The translations under genes were made by a program, and so were the position numbers. Source: Paenibacillus sp. G2S3 (GTDB taxonomy: Bacteria; Bacillota; Bacilli; Paenibacillales; Paenibacillaceae). Taken from it: 64,000 nucleotides of DNA. The first letter of the stretch is position 1. Each line of letters begins with the position of its first letter. The notes below the pieces were generated by a model that was given only the letters and a program-made list of their open reading frames with translations, searched no databases and was not told the DNA's origin. Of the stretch, positions 16,572 to 26,218 are shown piece by piece. Location of the stretch: assembly GCF_030123105.1 (NCBI RefSeq), contig NZ_CP126095.1:2976001-3040000 (forward strand), written 5' to 3'.

Positions 16572-16623
16572 GAAATGGTTTAACATTTAGACAACAGCAT
16601 CATGATTGAGAGGGGATTAAACT

Positions 16624-17373
16624 ATGTTCTCAGCATTGCGGGGCCAGACAGCCCTTGTAACTGGCGGCTCACGTGGCATTGGTCGTAGTATCGCGCTTGC
16701 TCTTGCAGAGCACGGCGTAAAGGTGGCCGTGAACTATGCAGGAAGTGAAGCGGCGGCACAGGAGACTGTGGCTCGTATTGCCGAGCTTGGCTCAGAGGGG
16801 ATTGCTCTCCGTGGAGATGTCGGCAATAGTGAACAGGCCGAGAGCCTTGTGAAAGAGGTTCTTAATACCTGGGGACGTATTGACATTGTTGTCAATAATG
16901 CCGGCATTACCAGGGACAACCTGATTATGCGCATGAAAGAGGAAGAGTTCGATCAAGTGATCGAGACGAATCTGAAAGGTGTGTTTAATTGCCTTAAGGC
17001 AGCTACACGTCCGATGATGAAACAGCGCTACGGTCGAATCATTAATATTTCCTCGGTTGTGGGTGTGACAGGTAACCCTGGTCAGGCTAATTACTCTGCA
17101 GCTAAGGCTGGTGTCATCGGTTTAACGAAGGCATCGGCTCGTGAGCTTTCTTCGCGGGGCATCACCGTCAACTGTATCGCTCCTGGTTTTATTGATACAG
17201 ATATGACGCGTGAGCTCTCAGAAGAGGTTCGCAGTGAGCTAGAGAAGGGCATTCCACTAGCTCGCCTTGGGCGTCCGGAAGAAGTAGCTATGGCAGTTGT
17301 TTTCTTAGCTTCTGAAGGCGCCGCTTATATGACCGGCCAGACACTACACGTGGATGGCGGGATGTATATGTAA
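16624..17373 (+). CDS. fabG: 3-oxoacyl-ACP reductase FabG
   Basis: NADPH-dependent reduction of 3-ketoacyl-ACP. 249 residues, classical short-chain dehydrogenase: TGGSRGIG near 14-21, NNAG, Ser in NISSVVG, and YSAAKAG with the Tyr/Lys pair. The C-terminus LHVDGGMYM is typical. GAGAGGGG precedes the ATG. After the stop, repeat copy C separates it from acpP. Confidence 0.97.
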   Translation: MFSALRGQTALVTGGSRGIGRSIALALAEHGVKVAVNYAGSEAAAQETVARIAELGSEGIALRGDVGNSEQAESLVKEVLNTWGRIDIVVNNAGITRDNLIMRMKEEEFDQVIETNLKGVFNCLKAATRPMMKQRYGRIINISSVVGVTGNPGQANYSAAKAGVIGLTKASARELSSRGITVNCIAPGFIDTDMTRELSEEVRSELEKGIPLARLGRPEEVAMAVVFLASEGAAYMTGQTLHVDGGMYM

Positions 17374-17383
17374 TTCTCCTTTG

Positions 17384-17482
17384 AAAATATAAGAAAGTAT
17401 AAGTTCACACTATACTTTATCCTTATATTTCTCGCTTAAACACTTACCGTCCTTATAAGGACACCGAAGGCGTTTATGCTTA
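17384..17482 (+). repeat. Two-hairpin interspersed repeat, copy C
   Basis: The best-conserved copy. AAATATAAG (17385-17393) pairs with CTTATATTT, inner AAAGTATA pairs with TATACTTT, and the second hairpin is centred on the perfect palindrome GTCCTTATAAGGAC. It lies 10 bases after the fabG stop and upstream of acpP, in the same orientation as copies A, B and D. Confidence 0.82.
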
Positions 17483-17596
17483 GGAGAAATTACACTGTTT
17501 TAAAGATGAAATGTGAGGGATCAGGAAAGCGTTTTTTGCGGTCTATGGTATTTTGACCTCATATCTCGTATAATACCAAAAGAGGAGGTGAACCGG

Positions 17597-17830
17597 ATGT
17601 CCGATGTATTAGAGCGTGTAAAACGCATTGTCATCGACCGCTTAGGTGCCGATGAAGCTGAGGTAACATTAGAAGCGTCTTTCAAAGATGATTTAGGTGC
17701 TGATTCTCTTGATGTAGTAGAATTGGTTATGGAATTGGAAGATGAATTCGACATGGAAATCTCTGATGAAGATGCAGAGACGATTACGACCGTGGGTGAA
17801 GTTGTGAAGTACATACAATCTCATACCTAG
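17597..17830 (+). CDS. acpP: Acyl carrier protein
   Basis: 77 residues, acidic. The phosphopantetheine attachment motif is GADSLDVVE with Ser37. AGAGGAGGTG directly upstream of ATG 17597 fixes the start; the frame is open further back to 17513 but without a ribosome binding site. TATAAT at 17569-17574 may be the -10 of a separate promoter, though no -35 at standard spacing is visible. Carries growing acyl chains for the enzymes encoded on both sides. Confidence 0.97.
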   Translation: MSDVLERVKRIVIDRLGADEAEVTLEASFKDDLGADSLDVVELVMELEDEFDMEISDEDAETITTVGEVVKYIQSHT

Positions 17831-17842
17831 AGTCATATGATT

Positions 17843-17876
17843 GAGAGTCCCGTTCCAACTTGGGCGGGGCTTCTCC
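17843..17876 (+). terminator. Terminator-like hairpin after acpP
   Basis: GAGAGTCCC pairs imperfectly with GGGGCTTCTC around a loop that contains TTCCAACTTGG. The T tail is weak, so termination may be partial. Confidence 0.5.
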
Positions 17877-18048
17877 TCATTTATACAGCAATAAAGATGC
17901 ATTACAGGTTGCCTTGCGCAGCTTTATAGGGATTATAACAGAACCGCAGCAGCTTTAATGATGCGGTGACCGCTGTTCATATAGTAATAATTCGCAGTAT
18001 ATAAGTACTGAATATAATGTATACAGCCTATAGATGGGGTGATTGTGT

Positions 18049-19287
18049 TTGAGTCATAGAGTGGTTGTAACCGGGATGGGCGTAATTACGTCACTGGGGA
18101 AAGACTTGGAGACGTTCTGGGATAATCTGATGAGCGGTAAATCAGGTGTGTCGATGGTTGAAGCCTTTGATGTCAGTGAATACACTACGCGAATTGCTTC
18201 ATCCGTTAAAGACTTTGATCCTGAGGCGCTTTTTGGCCGTAAGGAAGCCCGCAAAATGGACCGTTTTGTACAATTTGCAGTGGCTGCCGGTGAAGATGCG
18301 TTGAGAGACAGCGGACTTAAGATCGGTGAGGATATCGATGCTGAACGGATCGGTGTATCTGTTGGTTCGGGTATCGGAGGTCTTGGTACTTGGGAAGACA
18401 ATCATAATTTGTTGCTTGAAAAAGGGCCGAAACGGGTTAGCCCGTTCTTTATCCCGATGATGATCGCTAACATGGGGTCTGGACAGCTGTCCATCAATCT
18501 CGGCGCAAAGGGACCTAATACGACTACAGTGACAGCCTGTGCTACAGGAAGTCATTCCATTGGGGAATCATTCCGTCTGATTCAGCGTGGAGATGCAGAT
18601 GCTATGATCTGCGGTGGTTCGGAAGCGACTATTCGTCCAACAGGAATGGCAGGTTTCTGTGCTATGAGAGCTATGTCCACTCGTAATGATGAGCCTGAGA
18701 AGGCAAGTCGTCCGTTTGATGTGGATCGCGATGGTTTTGTTATGGGAGAGGGCGCTGGAATCTTGATTCTGGAATCGCTTGAACATGCTGAGAAACGCGG
18801 AGCGAAGATTTATGCTGAAGTTATCGGTTATGGTCTGAGCGCTGATGCTCACCATATGACTGAACCAGATCCAGATGGTGCAGCTCGCTGCATGAAGATG
18901 GCAATCCGTGATGCTGGTATCTCTCCTGAAGATATTGATTACATCAATGCACATGGTACTTCAACACCTGTAGGAGATAGATCAGAAACGGCTGCTGTTA
19001 AGAAAGCATTGGGCGAACACGCCTATAAAGTAGCTATTAGCTCAACGAAATCCATGACAGGTCATCTTCTAGGTGCTGCTGGTGGAGTAGAAGCTATTAT
19101 CTGCGGACTCTCTTTGCAAAAGGGTATGATTGCACCAACGATTAATTTGGACAACCAGGACCCAGAATGTGATTTGGATTATGTACCAAATGTGCCACGT
19201 AAAGCGGATCTTGATATTGTAATGTCGAATTCGTTTGGATTCGGGGGACATAACGCAACAGTTATTCTAAAAAAATATAATCAGTAA
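18049..19287 (+). CDS. fabF: 3-oxoacyl-ACP synthase II (FabF)
   Basis: Elongation condensing enzyme, about 412 residues. The opening RVVVTGMGVITSLG is typical. Catalytic Cys lies in TACATGSHS, with His residues in NAHGTSTPVGD and near SMTGHLLGAAGG, and the final GFGGHNA loop. I place the start at TTG 18049, spaced from GGGGTGAT at 18037-18044; TTG 18043 overlaps that site. A possible promoter, TTCGCA with TATAAT (18013-18018), precedes it. Confidence 0.95.
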   Translation: MSHRVVVTGMGVITSLGKDLETFWDNLMSGKSGVSMVEAFDVSEYTTRIASSVKDFDPEALFGRKEARKMDRFVQFAVAAGEDALRDSGLKIGEDIDAERIGVSVGSGIGGLGTWEDNHNLLLEKGPKRVSPFFIPMMIANMGSGQLSINLGAKGPNTTTVTACATGSHSIGESFRLIQRGDADAMICGGSEATIRPTGMAGFCAMRAMSTRNDEPEKASRPFDVDRDGFVMGEGAGILILESLEHAEKRGAKIYAEVIGYGLSADAHHMTEPDPDGAARCMKMAIRDAGISPEDIDYINAHGTSTPVGDRSETAAVKKALGEHAYKVAISSTKSMTGHLLGAAGGVEAIICGLSLQKGMIAPTINLDNQDPECDLDYVPNVPRKADLDIVMSNSFGFGGHNATVILKKYNQ

Positions 19288-19299
19288 GGGGACAGCGCG

Positions 19300-20004
19300 G
19301 TGAAAGGAGAACTGAAGCAGTTACAACAGCAACTTCAAATCCAATTTCACGATTCTGTGCTTCTAAAGCAGGCCTTTACCCATGCATCCTATGTGAATGA
19401 ACACCGTTTCAATCAGCATCAGGACAATGAGCGTCTCGAATTTCTAGGGGATGCTGTACTGGAGCTGACGGTTTCTGAATATTTGTACAATCTGTTGCCA
19501 GATCGACCTGAAGGGGAACTGACCAAGCTACGTGCCGCTATCGTATGCGAGCCTTCGCTGGTTAAGTTCGCTGAGAGTTTAGGGTTTGGCCGTTATGTAC
19601 TGCTGGGAAAAGGGGAAGAACTTACGGGCGGACGTACTCGCCCGGCCCTGCTGGCTGATGTGTTCGAATCCTTCGTGGGAGCGCTTTATCTCGACCAAGG
19701 ACTGGAAACTGTGCGGTCTTTTCTTGATAATCACGTATTTCCACTTGTGGAGACGGATGGGAAACTGCAAATGCAGATGACCGATTATAAGACGGAACTG
19801 CAAGAGCTAATTCAGCAGCACAATATGGGTACGTTGGAATATCGGATCATTGAAGAACGGGGACCCGCGCATGAGCGTGAATTCGTCTCTGAAGTGTTAA
19901 TGACTAACCGTTCTCTTGGTAAAGGGAGCGGCCGCTCGAAGAAGGAAGCGGAGCAGCAAGCTGCAGCAGCTGCACTGTTGCATCTGAAAGAAGATGGTGC
20001 CTGA
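19300..20004 (+). CDS. rnc: Ribonuclease III
   Basis: Cleaves double-stranded RNA, including rRNA precursors. 234 residues. The signature [13 protein letters not shown] lies near residues 45-57 with its catalytic acidic residues, a second acidic patch is [13 protein letters not shown], and the dsRNA-binding domain covers residues 165-232 ([14 protein letters not shown]). The start is GTG 19300 with GGGGACAG upstream, 12 bases after fabF, so the two are co-transcribed. The order rnc-smc-ftsY is conserved in Bacillales. Confidence 0.96.
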   Translation: MKGELKQLQQQLQIQFHDSVLLKQAFTHASYVNEHRFNQHQDNERLEFLGDAVLELTVSEYLYNLLPDRPEGELTKLRAAIVCEPSLVKFAESLGFGRYVLLGKGEELTGGRTRPALLADVFESFVGALYLDQGLETVRSFLDNHVFPLVETDGKLQMQMTDYKTELQELIQQHNMGTLEYRIIEERGPAHEREFVSEVLMTNRSLGKGSGRSKKEAEQQAAAAALLHLKEDGA

Positions 20005-20031
20005 ATTTTGCATCATGTGGACAAGCGGAGG

Positions 20032-20092
20032 AGAGCAGCAAAGGTCTGAATACCGGCGTTTAGGCGGAGCTCAGACCGTTGCTGCTCTTTTT
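20032..20092 (+). terminator. Long terminator after rnc
   Basis: Arms of about 18 bases, AGAGCAGCAAAGGTCTGA (20032-20049) and TCAGACCGTTGCTGCTCT (20071-20088), followed by TTTTT. It separates the fab/rnc unit from smc. Confidence 0.9.
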
Positions 20093-20144
20093 CGAAAGAA
20101 TAGCCAAGCTTCATTTTGAAGCTATTTTAGGCTAATAAACGCTA

Positions 20145-20153
20145 TGGTATAAT
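20145..20153 (+). promoter_or_regulatory. Extended -10 promoter of smc
   Basis: TGGTATAAT is an extended -10 element 22 bases before the smc start codon. No good -35 is visible. It follows the terminator, so smc has its own transcript start. Confidence 0.6.
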
Positions 20154-20175
20154 GGGTCAGAGGTGATTGGCAAGT

Positions 20176-23100
20176 ATGTTTTTGAAACGGATAGAATTAG
20201 CTGGTTTTAAATCATTTGCCGACAAAACAGAAATGGAATTTGTGCGCGGAATTACGGCCGTAGTGGGTCCGAACGGAAGCGGCAAAAGTAATATTTCTGA
20301 CGGCATACGCTGGGTACTCGGCGAACAGAGTGCTAAATCACTGCGCGGTGGCAAGATGGAAGATATTATTTTTGCCGGTAGTGACGCGCGTAAAGCAGTA
20401 AATTATGGTGAAGTATCACTAACACTAGATAATGAGGATCACACGCTTCCACTGGATTTCAGCGAAGTTACAGTGACTCGGCGTGTTCATCGTAGCGGTG
20501 AGAGTGAATATTTAATTAATAAGCAATCCTGCCGACTGAAGGATATCACAGAGCTGTTCATGGATACCGGTATCGGGCGTGAGGCTTATTCGATTATCGG
20601 GCAGGGTCGGATTGAAGAGATTCTGAGTACTCGTTCCGAGGATCGGCGAGGCATCTTTGAAGAGGCATCGGGTATTGTAAAATATAAATCACGTAAAAAA
20701 GATGCAGGTCGAAAGCTCGACGACACGGAGCAAAACTTGCTTCGGATTCACGATTTGATTAGTGAACTTGAGGACCAGATTGGTCCGCTAAAGGATCAGT
20801 CGGAGAAGGCGATTCGCTTTAAAGAGCTTCGGGAACAACTGAAGCATCAGGAAATCTCAGTCTATGTGCACCAGATTGAAGGCATTCATACGGCTTGGCA
20901 GGAAGGTAACGCTAAGCTCGAAACTTTAAAGGATGAGCAACTAGAGCTATCTACAGTTGTCTCTGCTCATGATGCGAAGCTGGAAAGCGGACGTGCTGAA
21001 CTGCGCTCGTTAGAAGAACAGATTGAGAAGCAGCAAGAGCAATTGCTCCGTTATAGTGAAGCTTATGAGAAGAGCGAAGGTTATGGGGAAGTCCTGAAGG
21101 AGCGCAAGCGTAATCTAGAGAGCAACCGTGAACAGTTAATGCTCACATTAGGTTCTGTAGGTGAGCGTTCTGCGGATCGACAGCGTGAGCTTGGCGATTT
21201 TGAATCTAAGCTCGAAGCGTCCCGGCTTAAGCTTGTTGAGCTTCGGAAACAGATCGAAGCGGAAGAGACAAGGCTCGAAGGTGTCGCTGACGGTATTAGT
21301 CAGAGCCAGGAGGAAAAGCTGAAAAGTGCTCTCCTGGAGTTAATGAACCTTATGGCAAATGCACGTAACGAAATTCGTTACTCTGATCAACAGAAGGAGA
21401 ACCTGGAGCGTCGTATGAGCCGCAGTGAAGAAGAAAGCGGCAAATGGACTGCGAGGCACGAAGAGTTGTCTGCCAACCAAAAAGGGCTAAAAGACAAGAT
21501 TGCTCAGCTTGGCAAAGAACTAAGCAATCTTCGTGGTGCTTATATTACGGAAAGTGAACAGCTTAGTAAACGTCAGAAGCTGATTGAAGAGACTCAGTCA
21601 GGCCTGCGGAAGTGGGAACAGAAGCGGGAAGCACAAGTCTCTCGTCATGAGACCATGAAAGAAATGCAGGATGATTTCGATGGTTTTATGCTTGGGGTAA
21701 AAGAAGTACTCAAAGGGGCTCGTAAAGGACAGCTTAACGGGGTGCATGGTGCGGTTGCTGAACTCATCTCCGTTCCAGAAAAGCTGGAAATGGCTGTCGA
21801 GACTGCGCTGGGTGCCTCGCTGCAACACGTAGTAATGGATAATGAGAGCGTGTCTCGTCAAGCGATATCTTTCCTGAAGCAACGTCAATTGGGACGAGCT
21901 ACTTTTCTACCACTCGATGTTATCCGTCCACGCCAAATCTCCGGTAGCGACCGTGGAATGGTGGAAGATGCTGAAGGTTTTGTTGGAATTGGTTCCGAAC
22001 TCGTTGGATTCGATGATAAGTATGCTAGTATTATTGGCAGTTTGCTTGGCAATGTAGTTATTGCTGAGAGCCTGGAGCAGGCAAACCGTATCGCCGCTAG
22101 ATGCCAGTATCGTTATCGTGTGGTTACGCTGGAAGGTGATGTAGTAAATGCCGGGGGTTCCATGACCGGAGGTAGCCAGCATAAAAAGAATAATAGCTTG
22201 CTTAGTCGTAAACGCCAGCTGGATCAGCTGAGCAGTGAGATCGAAGAGAGCGAACGTCAAATTGTTAAGCTGAAACAAGGTATAGCCAGACTTCGTGAAG
22301 AGCAGGAGAACGCTAGCGTGAAGCTAGAGGACCTGCGCCGTGATGGTGATGAGAAAAGACTGGAAGAGCAACGCGTTTCTGGCGATTTGAAGCAGCTTGA
22401 ACAGGAGCTTCGGCATGTGCTGGAACAAGTGGAGAGCAGTGGCGCGGAACGGAGTGGCTTTGAGACTGAGGTCCGCGCGCTTGAAGAGACTCGGAAACAA
22501 GCCTCCGCTGAGCTTGAGCGCCTTGAGAAGGAAGAGAAAGAAGCCCATGAGGCTATTCGTAATGCCGAATCTGCGCGTAAAGCGAATGAATCGGCTAAGG
22601 AAGAGCTTCAAGGTAAGCTGACCAGTATGAAGGTTTCGGAAGGCAAGCTCGATCAGGAGATATTCTCCCTGGAGGAGCAATTACGTCGTCTAAGACAAGA
22701 TGTGGGCTCACAGGATAAAGAGCTGCGCCAGAATCGGAATCTGTTACATACGATCGAACAGGATTTGGCTAGTAATGCTTTGGAAACTGTGAAACAGAAA
22801 GAAGATTTGAATAGTTATCGTCTGAAGAAGGAAGAGACAGCCGGTACTTTGGATTTAGCTCGGGCGGAACGTTCAGCGTTGACCCGTAAGCTGGAACTAG
22901 AGGAGGGCAAGACTAAGGATCAACGTCAGGCACTTAGAGTTGTGGAGGACAAGCTGCGATCCACTGAAGTTTCTGTGGGGCGTCTCGATGTTGAACTTGA
23001 TAATATTCTTCGTAAGCTGAGTGATGATTACGAGCTGAGCTATGAACTAGCGAAGCAGCGTTATCCTGTGCCTGAAGATGTGCCTGCCGCACAAGCGGAT

Positions 23101-23745
23101 GTACAGCGTCTGAAACGCAGTATTTCTGCTCTGGGCGAAGTCAACTTAGGTGCGATTGAAGAATATCAACGTGTTCATGAGCGTTATACCTTCCTCAGTG
23201 GGCAAAAAGATGACCTAGTCGAAGCCAAGACTACTCTTTATCAAGTCATCCGTGAGATGGAAGATGAAATGTCCAAACGCTTCAAACAGACCTTTGATGC
23301 GATCCGCAAACAATTCGGCACGGTATTCTCGAAGCTGTTCGGAGGCGGTCGAGCTGATCTCATGCTGCTGGATCCAGAACATATGCTTGAAACAGGTATC
23401 GATATCGTAGCCCAACCACCGGGTAAAAAGCTTCAAAACCTGCAGCTCCTGTCCGGCGGGGAACGCGCCTTAACTGCGATGGCCCTCTTGTTTGCCATCC
23501 TGCAAGTGAAGCCAGTTCCATTCTGCGTATTGGATGAGGTAGAGGCTGCGCTGGATGAAGCGAATGTCGTGCGTTTTGCACAGTATTTGCGTGAGTTCTC
23601 GGAACAAACGCAATTTATCGTCGTTACACACCGCAAAGGAACGATGGAAGAGGCGGATGTGCTCTACGGAGTGACGATGGAAGAAGGCGGAGTATCGAAG
23701 CTTGTCTCTGTACGTTTAGAGGATGAGGAAGCGGAGATCGCTTAA
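20176..23745 (+). CDS. smc: Chromosome segregation protein SMC
   Basis: The ATPase that compacts and aligns sister chromosomes with ScpAB. About 1189 residues. It opens MFLKRIELAGFKSFADKTE, with Walker A GPNGSGKSN near 32-40, long coiled coils, a hinge around residues 510-680 (GVHGAVAELISV to GGSMTGGSQ), and the C-terminal ABC signature LLSGGERAL with Walker B CVLDEVEAALDEANV. ATG 20176 has AGAGGTGAT at 20160-20168. It is full length, with no break in the coil. Confidence 0.97.
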   Translation: MFLKRIELAGFKSFADKTEMEFVRGITAVVGPNGSGKSNISDGIRWVLGEQSAKSLRGGKMEDIIFAGSDARKAVNYGEVSLTLDNEDHTLPLDFSEVTVTRRVHRSGESEYLINKQSCRLKDITELFMDTGIGREAYSIIGQGRIEEILSTRSEDRRGIFEEASGIVKYKSRKKDAGRKLDDTEQNLLRIHDLISELEDQIGPLKDQSEKAIRFKELREQLKHQEISVYVHQIEGIHTAWQEGNAKLETLKDEQLELSTVVSAHDAKLESGRAELRSLEEQIEKQQEQLLRYSEAYEKSEGYGEVLKERKRNLESNREQLMLTLGSVGERSADRQRELGDFESKLEASRLKLVELRKQIEAEETRLEGVADGISQSQEEKLKSALLELMNLMANARNEIRYSDQQKENLERRMSRSEEESGKWTARHEELSANQKGLKDKIAQLGKELSNLRGAYITESEQLSKRQKLIEETQSGLRKWEQKREAQVSRHETMKEMQDDFDGFMLGVKEVLKGARKGQLNGVHGAVAELISVPEKLEMAVETALGASLQHVVMDNESVSRQAISFLKQRQLGRATFLPLDVIRPRQISGSDRGMVEDAEGFVGIGSELVGFDDKYASIIGSLLGNVVIAESLEQANRIAARCQYRYRVVTLEGDVVNAGGSMTGGSQHKKNNSLLSRKRQLDQLSSEIEESERQIVKLKQGIARLREEQENASVKLEDLRRDGDEKRLEEQRVSGDLKQLEQELRHVLEQVESSGAERSGFETEVRALEETRKQASAELERLEKEEKEAHEAIRNAESARKANESAKEELQGKLTSMKVSEGKLDQEIFSLEEQLRRLRQDVGSQDKELRQNRNLLHTIEQDLASNALETVKQKEDLNSYRLKKEETAGTLDLARAERSALTRKLELEEGKTKDQRQALRVVEDKLRSTEVSVGRLDVELDNILRKLSDDYELSYELAKQRYPVPEDVPAAQADVQRLKRSISALGEVNLGAIEEYQRVHERYTFLSGQKDDLVEAKTTLYQVIREMEDEMSKRFKQTFDAIRKQFGTVFSKLFGGGRADLMLLDPEHMLETGIDIVAQPPGKKLQNLQLLSGGERALTAMALLFAILQVKPVPFCVLDEVEAALDEANVVRFAQYLREFSEQTQFIVVTHRKGTMEEADVLYGVTMEEGGVSKLVSVRLEDEEAEIA

Positions 23746-23849
23746 CGGCTTGCCGAAATGGTGATTTTTTAAGCATCTGCTTTCGAATTAAGTTTTGTAC
23801 AAAGTTAAATCAATGAAGTTTTGCTCACAAAACTTTTAGGAGGAAACAA

Positions 23850-24851
23850 ATGAGCTTTTTCAGGAAGTTAAAAGAAAGTATTTCCGGCAAAACGGAAAGT
23901 GTAACCAAACAATTCCGCGACGGATTAGAGAAAACCCGTAAAGGCTTTGTCGAGAAGGTAGCAGACCTGATTATCCGCCGTAAAAAAATAGATGAAGAGT
24001 TCTACGAAGAGCTGGAAGAAATCTTGATTGGTGCGGACGTAGGTGTTAATACAGTAATGACACTTGTGGAGGATCTACGCGCCGAAGTGAAGCAAAAGCG
24101 AATTGAAGATGCAGCTGAGCTGCAACCCATTTTGTCCCGTATGCTCATGGAATTGCTGCGCGGCGATGATGATAACAGCCTGAAGGAGAACCCGAACGGG
24201 ATTACCGTTATCTTGTTCGTTGGGGTAAATGGTGTAGGCAAGACGACTACAATCGGTAAGCTTGCGCATCGTTACAAACAAGAGGGTAAAAAAGTTCTTT
24301 TGGCCGCAGGGGATACGTTTCGTGCCGGAGCGATTGAACAGCTCGAAGTTTGGGGTCAACGTGCAGGTGTAGACGTAATCAAGCAACAAGCAGGCTCTGA
24401 CCCAGCGGCTGTTATGTTCGATGCTGTACAAGCGGCTAAGCAGCGGAATGTGGATATCTTGATTTGTGATACCGCAGGTAGACTTCAGAATAAGAGCAAT
24501 CTGATGGAAGAGCTCAACAAGATTTTCCGTGTCATTCAAAGAGAAATTCCTAGTGCTCCGCATGAAGTACTGATGGTGCTAGATGCAACTACAGGTCAAA
24601 ATGCGCTAACTCAAGCCAAGCTATTTGGTGAAAAGAGTGGGGTAACAGGTCTAGTCTTGACGAAGCTGGATGGAACAGCTAAAGGCGGAATTGTGGTAGC
24701 CATTCGTCAGGAAATGAACTTACCGGTGAAGCTCGTAGGGCTCGGAGAAAAGATGGAAGACTTGCAGCCATTTGATTCTCAGCAGTTCGTGCATGCTCTT
24801 TTTGCGGGATTGATTGCCGAGGAAGAAGAGTCAGAAGAATCGGAAGAGTAA
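23850..24851 (+). CDS. ftsY: Signal recognition particle receptor FtsY
   Basis: GTPase that docks SRP-ribosome complexes at the membrane. 333 residues: N domain 1-110, G domain with GVNGVGKTT near 125-133, DTAGR, and TKLDGTAKGG, ending GLGEKMEDLQPF. The short basic N-terminus is the usual membrane-binding form of Gram-positives. The acidic tail EEEESEESEE is unremarkable. AGGAGG is at 23838-23843. A small hairpin, AAGTTTT/AAAACTT, lies just before this site. Confidence 0.97.
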   Translation: MSFFRKLKESISGKTESVTKQFRDGLEKTRKGFVEKVADLIIRRKKIDEEFYEELEEILIGADVGVNTVMTLVEDLRAEVKQKRIEDAAELQPILSRMLMELLRGDDDNSLKENPNGITVILFVGVNGVGKTTTIGKLAHRYKQEGKKVLLAAGDTFRAGAIEQLEVWGQRAGVDVIKQQAGSDPAAVMFDAVQAAKQRNVDILICDTAGRLQNKSNLMEELNKIFRVIQREIPSAPHEVLMVLDATTGQNALTQAKLFGEKSGVTGLVLTKLDGTAKGGIVVAIRQEMNLPVKLVGLGEKMEDLQPFDSQQFVHALFAGLIAEEEESEESEE

Positions 24852-24895
24852 GTATAATCAAGACCAACAAATGATTATTAAGAAGTCATATTTAC

Positions 24896-24946
24896 AAGGA
24901 ATGTCCTCGAAGCTATATTTAGTTTATGAGGGCATTCCTTTTTTAT
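24896..24946 (+). terminator. Terminator after ftsY
   Basis: Arms AAGGAATGTCCTC and GAGGGCATTCCTT followed by TTTTT. It closes the smc-ftsY unit. Confidence 0.88.
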
Positions 24947-24978
24947 AAAATGCTTGTTAGTTATTGATGTAGTAACCT

Positions 24979-25847
24979 CTAAGGGATTCTTAAAAAGTAT
25001 AAATGCATCGCGTAAGGTATCCCTTTAAATAACAGTTTCCCCTCACTAATTAGCCTCCAGAAGCGATATTCTATAAACGAAGTACTGATAAATAAATTCC
25101 ACTGTCCTATCATTGTACCTACAATAAGTCCAGCATTTACGTAATGATTTCCTTCCTCATTCTTTTGTATTTGCAGAATTAAGGATAGAATGTCTTCGTC
25201 ATAGTATGTTTCAGGAACATTCGTCAGCTGACCATTAGACCAGACTCGAAGCATCTCCTTGGTGCTGCTGATTTTTTGCCACTCCAGTTCATACTGTTTT
25301 CTTTGTACGGAGGTAAGGGGTTGCGTAATTTCGGTGTTTTTAATAAGAGTTTGCACAGCTTCGTTTGGGAGCTGACCTAGGGACTGAGGAGTTAAGCCAA
25401 TACTAAATTGTTCGGCAATCCCGGGAATTTCCCAATAAGCTTCGATTGGATTTATAACATGAATAGGTTGCTTCCTCTCACTAAGAACAGAAAGTGCAAA
25501 TCGTAAACCTGTCTGATCATGGGAGTTGTCTCCGCACCAATAGTGATTTTTTTATCCTCAGGAATTTCTTTTAAGGTTTGAATCATGGCTTCCAGTTTAT
25601 GCTGGGGATTGAGATGATAACCCTGATCCGGAAATCGTTCCTGAAACCATAACTCACGGGCATGAAACCCTTCATCATTATGTAATTTACACAGCGGCCC
25701 AGCAGAGAACATCTCATTAAATGAAAGTACTCTTATTAAATGACGACAACCTACACGACTAAGTGCTACCTTCATCGAACCAGCTTCTGACAAGCCGAAT
25801 AATTAATAAATGTGATTCCGCCTAGCCTCTTCCTGCTCTATTGACAT
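24979..25847 (-). pseudogene. DUF1835/DUF3658-type protein, broken by a frameshift and a stop
   Basis: Minus-strand gene in pieces. From ATG 25847 the frame reads MSIEQEEARRNHIY and then a TAA (25803-25805). It continues LFGLSEAGSMKVAL in the same frame, the N-terminal pattern of DUF1835 proteins. Near 25539 the frame shifts: restoring one T in ATTGG gives ITIWCGDNSHDQTGLRFAL, after which the protein runs to a normal stop at 24979. Two independent lesions argue for a true pseudogene. The family has no known function. Confidence 0.7.
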
Positions 25848-26097
25848 AGTATATTTGTGCTCCATATTTCACTCTCCCATCGCACCAAATTATACCATAC
25901 TCAAAGAATTCACATACTCAGGAAACTATATTAAAAATACAATATATGAAAAATTCATAATAGTAATGCTTGTCACTACTCCAGCATACAATTCAATGAA
26001 GAAACTACATTTCAGCTCCGGCTACCTATATAAGAGAGAAAGGAAGCGATTCCAAAACTCGTAAATATTCAGAGATCACATTTCTCTGTTATATATA

Positions 26098-26127
26098 TTG
26101 ACATCGGCAATAGAATTTACGTATTAT
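26098..26127 (+). promoter_or_regulatory. Promoter of the ATP-grasp/transglutaminase operon
   Basis: TTGACA at 26098-26103 and TATTAT at 26122-26127 with an 18-base spacer, about 90 bases before the first gene. The rest of the AT-rich interval 25848-26218 shows no gene or other structure. Confidence 0.6.
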
Positions 26128-26218
26128 GGGAATACAAAACAATAATTTCATGGATATTTTCAGAAATAAAAGTATGGATTGTTAGTAAAGATAACATTTA
26201 TCGAAAGGAGTCGGGCTC

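Noticed and set aside
25855..26064. 69-codon plus-strand frame
   Set aside because: AT-rich, no ribosome binding site and no conserved features.
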